A stretch of DNA of 64,000 bases, taken from Prevotellaceae bacterium UBA2852. Its GTDB lineage: Bacteria; Bacteroidota; Bacteroidia; Bacteroidales; Bacteroidaceae. This document shows, piece after piece, positions 55,472-63,967 of this stretch. Each line of letters opens with the position of its first letter. Position 1 is the first letter of the stretch. A program made the position numbers and the translations under genes. The notes under the pieces were generated by a model. That model worked only from the letters and a program-made list of their open reading frames with translations, searched no databases and was not told the origin of the DNA. The stretch covers positions 122,638-186,637 of the forward strand of contig DEFM01000006.1 of NCBI GenBank assembly GCA_002350855.1, read 5' to 3'.

Positions 55472-55550
55472 CTACTCCCTCGCCCTTTGGACAGGGGGCT
55501 GGGGGTGAGGCTTTTCTCCCCCTTGGGGGAGGTCAGGAGGGGGTCCTTCT
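55472..55550 (+). repeat. Dispersed palindromic element, copy 9 (double)
   Basis: A first element CTACTCCCTCGCCC...CAGGGGGCTGGGGGTGAGGC runs into a second, shorter one, CTCCCCCTTGGGGGAGG...GGAGGGGGTCCTTC. The right end lies at the stop codon of the 625-aa gene. Confidence 0.75.
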
Positions 55551-57426
55551 AATCCAACCTCACATTAGTTGTAGTGCTATGAGTCCATTTTGTTTCCATC
55601 GACACACCGATTTCGAGTTGTGGATCACGGGTGTCGGGGACTACATTCCAAGCACCTTTCAGGTCTTTCACCACACAAGTCACTTCTGTATATCCATCTT
55701 GTACAAATACTCTGTTCTTTGTTTTGTCATCAGGATCATAATTTGAAGCAGTAACAGGATCAAGCTTAGTTGTCATATAGAACTTTGAGCCGTCAAGTAT
55801 CAAGCCGTTTGCCCCGTTGAAATCCACCCCGCTTTTATTTTCAAATTCCAGAACAAGATATACAACCTCGTCCTTTCGCGTCGGCAGGACCAATGTCTGT
55901 GCAAAGGCTGTAGGTGTATTGTAGGGCAATAAAGAAATTGGGTTATTGCTTCCATCCTTGATCTGTTTGTCATAAACGGTGTAATCGTCAGACGCAAGCA
56001 GAGGGTCAAAGTTATATGCTACATCATATTGAGGTCCGACAATAACTGCAGTAAGAGGGAAGTTCAAGCCATTTACAGTAATTTCGTTGACATTTCCTCT
56101 GTCATACAATTTCTGAGGACTTTTCAGGTTCACACGCAACTGCGAGACACCATAATTCACGGCGTCTATGATGGCTACAGCCTTGGTCTTGGAAGTCACT
56201 CTTGCATAAGAATTAGAGTATTCATTAAGAATATCGCTCCATGTATTGGAAGGGATATAGTGCTCTTCTTCTGAATCCGCATCAGAGGTCTTTATCCGGC
56301 TGTTTGCATAGTAGCATAGCAGGGGAGGATAGCAGAAACGGCTGGCACTCATCAACTTAGCTGAAGCCTTTGTCTGAATCTGTACCTGAAACTCCTGAGC
56401 ACTTTGATTCCACTGTAGTCCCGCTGCTCCGTCAGGAAGACTTAAGTTTACAGGATAAAAAGCATAAGGAGACTTTAGCGAAATCGAAACATTTGTTCCC
56501 GCACCATTCATAATCACATACGAAGGATTGGCAATTGCAACACGTATAGCCAATGCCATTTCTCTGTAAGGATAGAACGTACCAATTGGTGTTGCGGAGT
56601 TTGAGGATGAATAGTAGCTCACTGCTGTAGGATCAGAGTAGGCTATGGGATATAATGAATTGTACAAAACCGTCAATAGTCTGTCTATCGAAGGCGCTGA
56701 GCCATTCATCACTCTGTCGTCGTTAGATATAAACGAGAAGAGATTCTGCAGGACGCTATGACTATAGCTGTCAGGATCACTCCATCGGTAAGTCAGTGTG
56801 CGTTGCACACGGTAGAATATGTCTCCATAATATCCCGTCGGCGACACATACTGTATGGTAGCAATGCTCGTCAAATAGTCAGCCAAGCTCTGGCCTATTG
56901 TAGGAATTTCTGTTCCCGGATAAATCTGGTTAAGTGAGAAAGTGATATCACTCGTCTTTGTCTGGTTCTCAATATTCTCGAAACCTGAAAGCGAGCCGTA
57001 AGTAAAAGGATCCGTTCCCGCCGGGGCATGACCATATATGAGGAACGAAGCTGTTTGACTTGGAAGAAGAACCGGTTTGTAGAATAAAGCGTTATTATTG
57101 CTAATAAGCTTTGACTGATTAACAGAGCGACCCAGTTCGATATTCTTTTTCAATGGTACGTCGTCAGGACCTATCTCGCCTTGAACGGCGTAAGGAATCA
57201 GGAAGAAGTCACTGATTCCGCGGAAATTCTCATTCGATTGCGTAGCATCATACGACATACGTGTCTGTCCATTATGGTTATTAACACTAAGACCGAATCC
57301 TACAGCTACAGAATCCACTTGTTCTATAACTGGGGAGTCGCTATCATCAACAAATGACTGATCAATACAACCAGCCATCAATAGCATAACCATAAAAGCA
57401 CATATATATAATAATAATGTACGCAT
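55549..57426 (-). CDS. Mfa1-type fimbrial subunit paralogue (lipoprotein)
   Basis: 625 aa. Lipobox LMAGC (Cys20). After the Cys lies GQTRMSYDATQSNENFRGI, which parallels TRMTSANTQ...FRGI in the 794-aa protein; a conserved Arg before the mature N-terminus is where type V pilins are proteolytically matured. The C-terminal part also parallels the 794-aa protein (AVIVGPQYDVAYNF, RVFVQDGYTEVTCVV, then VPDTRDPQLEIGVSMETKW). Probably a second structural or tip-proximal pilin. The FimB/Mfa2-type gene lies 28 bp upstream. Confidence 0.8.
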   Translation of the reverse strand: MRTLLLYICAFMVMLLMAGCIDQSFVDDSDSPVIEQVDSVAVGFGLSVNNHNGQTRMSYDATQSNENFRGISDFFLIPYAVQGEIGPDDVPLKKNIELGRSVNQSKLISNNNALFYKPVLLPSQTASFLIYGHAPAGTDPFTYGSLSGFENIENQTKTSDITFSLNQIYPGTEIPTIGQSLADYLTSIATIQYVSPTGYYGDIFYRVQRTLTYRWSDPDSYSHSVLQNLFSFISNDDRVMNGSAPSIDRLLTVLYNSLYPIAYSDPTAVSYYSSSNSATPIGTFYPYREMALAIRVAIANPSYVIMNGAGTNVSISLKSPYAFYPVNLSLPDGAAGLQWNQSAQEFQVQIQTKASAKLMSASRFCYPPLLCYYANSRIKTSDADSEEEHYIPSNTWSDILNEYSNSYARVTSKTKAVAIIDAVNYGVSQLRVNLKSPQKLYDRGNVNEITVNGLNFPLTAVIVGPQYDVAYNFDPLLASDDYTVYDKQIKDGSNNPISLLPYNTPTAFAQTLVLPTRKDEVVYLVLEFENKSGVDFNGANGLILDGSKFYMTTKLDPVTASNYDPDDKTKNRVFVQDGYTEVTCVVKDLKGAWNVVPDTRDPQLEIGVSMETKWTHSTTTNVRLD

Positions 57427-57454
57427 GCGCGAAACCTATTATTAATCAAAGATA

Positions 57455-58606
57455 TTAGTCTCCTAATGGTATGTCAGAATAGTCGATTGGATTCCAGTCC
57501 AAAGTAACACTAACACCCACATGAGAATCAGTTGGGCGTGCCACACCCTGATCGTCAATCTTCACATTGATAATCTTGAGCTGACCTGCCCGCAGAGGTT
57601 TTCTAACACCCAGCACGGTTTTAGTGACTGAGCCGTCAGTCAAGGTTACATAGCAATGGATTTTCCAAATAGCATCATCTGCATCGACGCTGACAAAAGG
57701 ATCGGCAGAGTCTATAATCACACGCGTTCCTTTTGACTCGGTCACTGGCTCCTCACGCGATGGGAAATTGACTGAGTAGTAGCACAACTTATTATCGTAA
57801 GCTTTATTCAATGAAGAAGTACGAACCACAGGCGAAGGATCGGTAAACACAAAAGTACTGTCTTCCAGGTTGAATGCAGTAGCAAAACCTGTAGTATATA
57901 CTTTCATGTCCTTGATAGATACTCCAGTAGTATCAATAACCAGAGCCGATGCACAGTTTACCATAAACAGATGCACATCGAAAGTCTGGTCAACGCCTTC
58001 AAGCACATCCATAAGCAGACGTGCGGAGAAGAGTCCTGTGTCGTGTGAGTCTATTGTATCAGCAGTAACAGCACGGGTAGCATCAGCAGGATTGATGGTT
58101 CTCAACTGAGAAGTATAGCACACCTCATCACCGGAAAGATCTACCACATGGTTATTGACTATATTCGCAACCGCCAGATGTTTATACTCACGCATTGGCA
58201 GGTAGAGCGTATAGCTTGCCTGGTTGGCATCCATCACGTGCTTGTCGTGTTGCAGACGCGCGCATTCTCCTTCGCTGTCATAGAAAGAGAGATCCACATC
58301 ATGGGCAAAGTCGCTGAAGATATTGCTCAGTTCCTTACGAAGATCGGCAGCCAGCTCTATATCAGCCTGCGCTGTAAGTTCGGTATGCAGCTCTGTGGTA
58401 AGATTGGTTACAAGCATCAATTCGTAGTTCAACTCATAATCGTTTCCACAGTTAGAGAGATCTTCATCAATCGAGTTGCAAGAGGTAAAGAGCAGAAAGA
58501 CAGACAAGATGAAAGCAGAAATACAAATGGACGTACGACGTCCCAGGGCAGATATTCTTGTCCGTCCTCTATCTCGTCTTATTTTTCCATTTAACTTGCC
58601 TTTCAT
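57455..58606 (-). CDS. FimB/Mfa2-family fimbrial anchor lipoprotein
   Basis: 383 aa. A basic N-region (RRDRGRTR) precedes the hydrophobic core and lipobox FTSC; the segment CNSIDEDLSNCGNDYELNYEL right after it is characteristic of the FimB/Mfa2 family. In P. gingivalis Mfa2 anchors the Mfa1 pilus to the outer membrane and limits its length. It is encoded directly downstream of the Mfa1-like gene (794 aa), the standard order, across a 176-bp spacer that can form a branched RNA structure. Confidence 0.87.
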   Translation of the reverse strand: MKGKLNGKIRRDRGRTRISALGRRTSICISAFILSVFLLFTSCNSIDEDLSNCGNDYELNYELMLVTNLTTELHTELTAQADIELAADLRKELSNIFSDFAHDVDLSFYDSEGECARLQHDKHVMDANQASYTLYLPMREYKHLAVANIVNNHVVDLSGDEVCYTSQLRTINPADATRAVTADTIDSHDTGLFSARLLMDVLEGVDQTFDVHLFMVNCASALVIDTTGVSIKDMKVYTTGFATAFNLEDSTFVFTDPSPVVRTSSLNKAYDNKLCYYSVNFPSREEPVTESKGTRVIIDSADPFVSVDADDAIWKIHCYVTLTDGSVTKTVLGVRKPLRAGQLKIINVKIDDQGVARPTDSHVGVSVTLDWNPIDYSDIPLGD

Positions 58607-58636
58607 TTTTCTATCTTTTTATTTTTATTAAAAGTT

Positions 58637-58768
58637 GCATCACCCACCACACATCCCAGGGGTTGTCCCAAGGCTTCATTCACATGAAGAGTGATGTGAT
58701 ACATGCCTGACAGCGAGTAGTCATTCATTTGACTACGGCGAGTCATGCGATGTGTGGTGGGTTGATGC
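58637..58768 (-). ncRNA. Structured intergenic RNA element in the fimbrial operon
   Basis: A 19-20 nt inverted repeat (GCATCACCCACCACACATC at 58637-58655 and its near-exact complement at 58749-58768, one bulge) encloses 93 nt containing two further hairpins: CACAT...ATGTG (58681-58698) and GTAGTCA/TGACTAC (58717-58736). The predicted fold is a multibranch junction with a long closing stem, on the mRNA between the 794-aa and 383-aa genes, followed by a weak U-rich stretch. It could be a partial terminator, an mRNA stabiliser or a processing site that sets subunit ratios. Confidence 0.6.
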
Positions 58769-58782
58769 ACAATATAATATTA

Positions 58783-61167
58783 TTACTGTCCGCCTTCAAG
58801 GTTTTGTTCACCGAAGTTCAGACCTTGACACCAGTGGAGGTCAACGCTGAGTCCGAGTGAAATCTGAGAAGAACGAAGGTCTGGCACAGCAACAAGTGCA
58901 TATTTCAGAGAGTTCTCTGTGAGCACAAATGTTACATCTGTCACATAGTCCTGCATAAATACACGGCGTTCCTTAATAGTCTTGCTATCGAGGGTTGCAT
59001 CACCCTTGGCTGTAGCCTGAGCTGTAGTATAGTAAGGAGGCATCTCATATGTGGCAGGCCAGTCAATACCGAGTGATTTGTCAGCGAGAATCTCTGCTGG
59101 AGTCTTGCCTGTAACTGTAATAGCGTCAGGATCAAGCTTACCTGTGATATAGAATGTTCCGCCATTTGGAATCAGGTTGTTCATTCCCCAGAAATCCTGA
59201 CCGGAATTATTTACGAACTCAAGTGCTACATATACTGTACGCTGGTTCTGATTGTACAAGCTTTCGTCCCAGTTATCCCAAAGCAAAGTATATACGTCAC
59301 CTGTTGTGCTACCACCAACTGTTGTTGAAGTTGCTCCAGGAATAGTACCACCGTCAGGAATAACACTATCATATACCATATATGAGAATATATCAGCAGG
59401 CTCACCAGTATATTGTCTTGGAAGGAAGTTCCAACCCACGCTGCGTGGCTGACCACCAATCAGGACTCCAGTAAGAATGAACTTGCCTGCATGCTGTCCT
59501 GAAGTTACCTGGATGGAATTATCGTTTTCGTCAGCACCAGTACGATCTTCTTGGATTTTGTGGTTATTATCTTTCAGAATACCTGTACCGTACTTAACGT
59601 TCAGTCTCAGCAGAGCGTTTCCATAGTTGATGGAGTTACGCATAGCAACCGCACGTGTGGTTGACAACACGTGAGAATTGTTTGTCCAACCTGCCCAAGC
59701 AGGGTCTGCGTTATTAACCCAGTTAGTAGTTCCGTCTGGATAATCAGAAGCAATCTTAGACTCGTCAGTTACACGAATAGGGCTGTTGCCAAAATACATC
59801 AATTCTGGAGCATATATATAGTTCGATGGATCGAAGCTGCTTGTTGTTCCTCCACCCATTGCATAGGTTGGCACGGCACCCATGTAACCATATTCAGGAG
59901 CGTTTTTAGTAGTATTATAGAAAATCGTCAAGACTGTAGCACCGTAAGGCAAGTTGAAATCAGTCTTTGGGAAATCGGACAAATTAGCGTCATCGTCAAG
60001 CAGGTTAGCCTGATCTCCAACATCAAATCCAGTGAAGGATTTAAGAGCACTGTTAGCTCTGAAATCAAAGTTAGATGTTGGGTCGAAACATGTATTGATG
60101 TTAGTTATAATTGCCTGAGCCAAACGTTTTGCTATCAATTCCTCCAATGAAGTAGCTGTTGCATCAGCCACTGTCTTAGTGACATTGTAGAGGTCTCTCA
60201 TCATACGCTTAATTGCAGGACCAGAACCGGCACGAAGCTCACTTTGAGTTGCTGTCTTGTAGATTGTATTGAAAGTTAAATAAGTATTTGCAAGGATTTC
60301 ACCCAGCATGGACATTGTGCCATATTCAGCTTCACCATCAGCCTTAACAGGGTCTGATGTCTTCGCTGTGATAGCATTAATTACAGAATTATTTGAATTG
60401 TCAGTGGTTATAGTCACATAGTCAGACCATTTAATGGTTCCGGATGCTTTTGTTCTTGAGTCAGGACCAGTTGCACCAATTCCAGTAATTGTATAGCTTG
60501 ATCTGATGATTTTCGTCATCACTGCTGCTATCAGGCTTTCTGCCTGTGCTAACTTAGTAGCCTGAGTACTTCCGTCTTCAACAATCTTCTTAGTACGGAA
60601 GTAATTAGCATTCATGTTTCCGTTTACATTTATAATTTCCTCAGTGAAGCCTTGCTCTGCATCAGTACCTGTCTTGATAGCCTTTCCGTAGAACAGCAGA
60701 GTGTTGGTCTCTGTCGGAAGCGCAAGTTCAATAATACGATGAGAATAAGGTTTATCGCCATCACCTGCAGGTACAATACTATTAGCAGTCATGACAGTAC
60801 CAAGTTGGAATGCCTTTACTTCTGGTGTTGGAGTTGGAGCATAAGCAATATGCCATCCGTCCTTTACACCGCTATTATCGGTCTTTCTGATTTTGAAAGA
60901 GTACAGTACAGCATGATCAATTCCTCTGAACTGCTCACTGGCAGAATTAGCCACATTAGCCTGTGTATTTGCAGAAGTCATACGTGTAGCACCTTGGGTA
61001 CCAGCAGATACATTAAATACGAAATCGGCTGTAACCTCACCTTTTTCAGCATCGTAAGTAGGGTTCGGCTCGACTTCCTTTCCAATGGTATCATCAGCGC
61101 AACTGCTGAAACCTGCGCATACGAGTGCTATCGCGCCTACGTATGCAAGATTGAAAATCTTTTTCAT
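58783..61167 (-). CDS. Mfa1-type major fimbrial subunit (lipoprotein, large)
   Basis: 794 aa. Signal peptide with lipobox FSSC (GFSSCADDTIGKEV). Downstream is a potential maturation site, GATRMTSANTQ, followed by EQFRGIDHAVLYSFKI, the start of the fimbrillin N-terminal domain. C-terminal pilin strands include VLIGGQPRSVGWNFLP and RVFMQDYVTDVTFVL. It is larger than P. gingivalis Mfa1 (about 560 aa) but resembles the large Mfa1 homologues of Prevotella. First pilin gene of the cluster; the downstream gene is a FimB/Mfa2 homologue. The order supports a role as the shaft subunit. Confidence 0.83.
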   Translation of the reverse strand: MKKIFNLAYVGAIALVCAGFSSCADDTIGKEVEPNPTYDAEKGEVTADFVFNVSAGTQGATRMTSANTQANVANSASEQFRGIDHAVLYSFKIRKTDNSGVKDGWHIAYAPTPTPEVKAFQLGTVMTANSIVPAGDGDKPYSHRIIELALPTETNTLLFYGKAIKTGTDAEQGFTEEIINVNGNMNANYFRTKKIVEDGSTQATKLAQAESLIAAVMTKIIRSSYTITGIGATGPDSRTKASGTIKWSDYVTITTDNSNNSVINAITAKTSDPVKADGEAEYGTMSMLGEILANTYLTFNTIYKTATQSELRAGSGPAIKRMMRDLYNVTKTVADATATSLEELIAKRLAQAIITNINTCFDPTSNFDFRANSALKSFTGFDVGDQANLLDDDANLSDFPKTDFNLPYGATVLTIFYNTTKNAPEYGYMGAVPTYAMGGGTTSSFDPSNYIYAPELMYFGNSPIRVTDESKIASDYPDGTTNWVNNADPAWAGWTNNSHVLSTTRAVAMRNSINYGNALLRLNVKYGTGILKDNNHKIQEDRTGADENDNSIQVTSGQHAGKFILTGVLIGGQPRSVGWNFLPRQYTGEPADIFSYMVYDSVIPDGGTIPGATSTTVGGSTTGDVYTLLWDNWDESLYNQNQRTVYVALEFVNNSGQDFWGMNNLIPNGGTFYITGKLDPDAITVTGKTPAEILADKSLGIDWPATYEMPPYYTTAQATAKGDATLDSKTIKERRVFMQDYVTDVTFVLTENSLKYALVAVPDLRSSQISLGLSVDLHWCQGLNFGEQNLEGGQ

Positions 61168-61609
61168 AATTGTGAATTTTTAGTTATTAATAATTTTTTT
61201 GTATTCTTGAGTTTTTGAGTTTTTAAGTTTTTGAGTTCTTGTTTTGGACGCAATCATCGTTGCGATACCGCTGAAGAAAGCACTCAAAAGAGCACGCTTG
61301 CAAAGCAAGAATTACCACAAAATCGTTCACAAAATCTTAGAGAAATTATTTGTTTGTATTTGTTTTTAATGTCTTCTTTATTTTGTACAATAAAAATCTT
61401 TATTTGAATAGGATTTTGTGATGAATTTTGTGAAGATTTTGTGTCCAAAACCCTCATTCGGATGGAAATTATACACTTTTGAGTTTTAAGTTTTTGAGTT
61501 TTTATTTGAGTTATTTCTGCGAGAGAACCGCAGAACTCACCACCCATCCGGATGGGACTCCCCTCTATTACGGACAATCGCGCGTTTGCGTTCAAGCGAT
61601 TGGGGAGCT
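61168..61609. repeat. 442-bp spacer with TTGAGTTT 8-bp array
   Basis: TTGAGTTT, TTGAGTTT, TTAAGTTT, TTGAGTTC are in exact 8-bp phase at 61207-61238; a similar run lies at 61478-61512. Between them lie several TTTTGTGA/TTCACAAAAT words (61318-61335, 61424-61444). A 103-codon open frame on the minus strand (61284-61595) spans these repeats and is not believed to be a gene. No consensus promoter was found for the 794-aa gene, which may be transcribed from 63343. Confidence 0.6.
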
Positions 61610-63271
61610 TTAGCGACGGTAGACAGGCTGGGGGGGGGTCTTTAACTGTCTAAGGTTTTCCTTCGCTTGGGCATTGCCGTTTTCTGCAGCGAGGCGGAAG
61701 TAGCGGATAGCCTCTTCCTTGTTGTCTGTCATGTAGAGTGCGACTGCGAGTGCGTTGTAACTGCGCTTGTCGTAGCTTACGCTGCGCAGGAGACTGAGTG
61801 CCTCATCGTATTGCTCGTGAGCGAGCAACTCACTGGCGTTATTGATGATTTCAGCCTGCTTATCAGGCACATAGTCCCAATAGATGCGCATGTATCCAGA
61901 GTTACGCTGATCTGCGAGGAGTGAACGTTTCAGATACTGGTATGTGCGTCCGCCTCTCATGCGCTTGATAAGCTGTTCACGACGGTCGAGATTGCTCTCT
62001 GTCTCGATGATATTAAGGATTTCGTCGAGTTCCTTAACTGTGATTCCTTCAACCTTAGAGTTTTCAGAAGCGAGGTTAGCCTTCAGCTCTTCAATCTGGT
62101 CACGGAATTCTGCCCATGCCTCACCTCCGTTGATAGTTTCGAAGAGTGAGTCAGGCACTTCAAGCCTGTTCTGTACATACTTCTGCAGAGCCAATGCACG
62201 TCCGCCAGCCAGGTCTTTGTTGTGAGGCAGACGACCTTCGAATGATGCAAGACCTATAATCTGTATCTTCTTGACCATAGATGTGGTGTCAGCCATAATC
62301 AGTCTAGTCACGTTCATGATCTGGTCAAGCGAGGTTGCATTGTCACGGAAGTCACGACGCAAGTCTGTCTTGTCGAGAGGGAAGTGAACATAAAGCGCAC
62401 CAGCTTCTCTGCGCAGGATGCGGGTGTCGTCATAAGGACGGTACTGAGAAATATGCTGAAGCACACCGTTAGTTTCCGCAAGACGTCCTGCTACACCGGT
62501 GAATTCTGGAACCAATGCGAGAACAGGCACGAACGGAGGTTCAGGCTGGACTGTATCCACAGGAATTATGACAGGAATAACCTCTGGTGCTTTCTCAGGC
62601 TTGCCGAATCGGTAAACGATGCTGAGCGCAGCCTTCGGAGCAAGGAATGGTTTGTCATCCTTACCCAGTTTCGTTCCGCAATGGTTGCACTGATAGCGGT
62701 CGAACCATGCATAACCGGCATATACTCCCAGTTCTGCTTCAAGCCACCAATGATCGGAAAGTCTCCATACACGACCAATGCCAAGGCTCAATGCCACTGC
62801 ATCGCCCTGACGTCGTTCGCTACGAAGCTTCTTATAAAGTCCAAAGGGGAATTTTACATTACCAATATTATAATGTGTACCCATAACACCCATCGACAGG
62901 AAATAGCGATAGGCTGAGAATCCATTTGCAAGTGTCTCGTTTTCCTTGATACTTTCAGGCTTGAACCACCAATAGCGGGCATCTATCTCTCCGAGCAGAT
63001 GTCTCCACTGCACATAGTCAGATGCTGCATGAGAGTCGCCGCGACGGAAAATAGAGTGTTGTTTCACATCACCATGGTGCCACCAAGGGTTATAGCCTAC
63101 TGTAGCCTGCCAGGACCATCTTGGCGATGCCCAGTATTCAAGGCTAAGGTTCGGTGTGAGGGTTGCGTCATAAAGCAAATTATTCTTAACAGCCACTCTC
63201 TGCTGAGCGTTAGCCGTAAGAATAAACATAAATAACCCTAAAAACAATAATATGTGTTTTTTTCGTATCAT
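61610..63271 (-). CDS. DUF3575/OmpA-like protein at the head of the fimbrial operon
   Basis: 553 aa from the ATG at 63271. An upstream in-frame ATG at 63346 lies inside the -7 box and is rejected. Signal peptide (cut after ANAQ). Residues about 20-230 form a DUF3575 outer-membrane domain (RVAVKNNLLYDATLTPNLSL start). A proline-rich linker follows (PEVIPVIIPVDTVQPEPPFVP). An OmpA-like peptidoglycan-binding region comes next, with VHFPLDKTDLRRDFRDN and IQIIGLASFEG, then TPR-like helices (ASELLAHEQYDEALSLLRSV, EEAIRYFRLAAENGNAQA). Such proteins lie upstream of type V pilus genes in Bacteroidales and may anchor or assemble the pilus. A G9 tract lies in the last codons. Confidence 0.85.
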   Translation of the reverse strand: MIRKKHILLFLGLFMFILTANAQQRVAVKNNLLYDATLTPNLSLEYWASPRWSWQATVGYNPWWHHGDVKQHSIFRRGDSHAASDYVQWRHLLGEIDARYWWFKPESIKENETLANGFSAYRYFLSMGVMGTHYNIGNVKFPFGLYKKLRSERRQGDAVALSLGIGRVWRLSDHWWLEAELGVYAGYAWFDRYQCNHCGTKLGKDDKPFLAPKAALSIVYRFGKPEKAPEVIPVIIPVDTVQPEPPFVPVLALVPEFTGVAGRLAETNGVLQHISQYRPYDDTRILRREAGALYVHFPLDKTDLRRDFRDNATSLDQIMNVTRLIMADTTSMVKKIQIIGLASFEGRLPHNKDLAGGRALALQKYVQNRLEVPDSLFETINGGEAWAEFRDQIEELKANLASENSKVEGITVKELDEILNIIETESNLDRREQLIKRMRGGRTYQYLKRSLLADQRNSGYMRIYWDYVPDKQAEIINNASELLAHEQYDEALSLLRSVSYDKRSYNALAVALYMTDNKEEAIRYFRLAAENGNAQAKENLRQLKTPPQPVYRR

Positions 63272-63342
63272 AACTTTCAAAGCCGCATCCGTTTTTGAGC
63301 TATTTAGAGTCTGTTGTTTTATAATTACACACAAATTATTCT

Positions 63343-63373
63343 GCAAATATACTTCTTTTTAATCAAATACAAA
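63343..63373 (-). promoter_or_regulatory. Promoter of the 31-kb fimbrial operon
   Basis: On the minus strand TTTG (63370-63373), 18-bp spacer, TATATTTG (63344-63351). Predicted leader about 65 nt to the ATG at 63271. No other consensus promoter was found in the intergenic gaps of the run. Confidence 0.72.
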
Positions 63374-63605
63374 ATTTTTTTTCAATAAAAATTATACTTT
63401 TTTAACCAAATCTAAACTTTTTGATAAAAACCTAAAAAATTTTCAGGGGGGAAACTAAAGAATCTATATAATAGATTTGAAACATATTATTGCCATAAAT
63501 TACCCATATAATTACCATAAATAATCTGTATTTTCACAAAAACGAAAACGATAACGAAAACTAAGATCAGTTTGCAAACTTAGAGTAATTACATGTTATG
63601 AAAAA

Positions 63606-63642
63606 AACTGCGGTGAAAGCATGTATGCTGTTCACCGCAGTT
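63606..63642 (-). terminator. Terminator of tRNA-Leu
   Basis: AACTGCGGTGAA / TTCACCGCAGTT stem with an inner AGCAT/ATGCT stem. Followed on the minus strand by a T7 run (A-run at 63601-63607 on the plus strand). The rest of 63347-63671 is AT-rich with no gene seen. Confidence 0.8.
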
Positions 63643-63671
63643 AAGAATATATTTAGCTTGTCGCTAATTTG

Positions 63672-63753
63672 TGCGCCTGACAGGACTCGAACCTGCACGT
63701 CGCAAAACACTAGATCCTAAGTCTAGCGCGTCTACCAATTTCGCCACAGGCGC
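63672..63753 (-). tRNA. tRNA-Leu(TAG)
   Basis: 82-nt class II tRNA on the minus strand: acceptor GCGCCTG pairs with CAGGCGC, the D-arm follows in TGGCGAAATTGGTAGACGCG, the anticodon arm is CTAGA-CTTAGGA-TCTAG with anticodon TAG, then a long variable arm and GGTTCGAGTCC. No CCA is encoded; the discriminator base is A. Confidence 0.95.
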
Positions 63754-63797
63754 ATGATTTAAGCAATTCACAAAGACCGTAATTGCAAAACCGGCTG

Positions 63798-63827
63798 CAA
63801 AGTTACAAATAAAAATTGTATTTCAAA
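63798..63827 (-). promoter_or_regulatory. Promoter of tRNA-Leu
   Basis: On the minus strand TTTG (63824-63827), 18-bp spacer, TAACTTTG (63798-63805), about 45 bp before the mature tRNA. Confidence 0.7.
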
Positions 63828-63940
63828 ACTTACAGCAAGAAAAAAGAAAATAAACAGCGTGCTGCGCACTATGATTAAAAGATTAAAAGGATTACAATGA
63901 TTTAATATACAAAAACAAGAAAAACCGAGATTATTTTCGA

Positions 63941-63967
63941 ACACGAATTACACGAATTGAACGAATT
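63941..63967. repeat. 9-bp tandem repeat at the right edge
   Basis: ACACGAATT, ACACGAATT, GAACGAATT in 9-bp phase. The surrounding DNA (63830-64000) is AT-rich with no gene seen. Confidence 0.6.

Noticed and set aside
61284..61595. 103-codon open frame on the minus strand in the 442-bp spacer
   Set aside because: Runs through 8-bp and TTTTGTGA repeats, and the protein is low complexity; no evidence of coding.
63271..63346. Upstream start of the DUF3575/OmpA-like gene at 63346
   Set aside because: The ATG lies within the predicted -7 element, and the residues before MIRKKHILLF are not signal-peptide-like.
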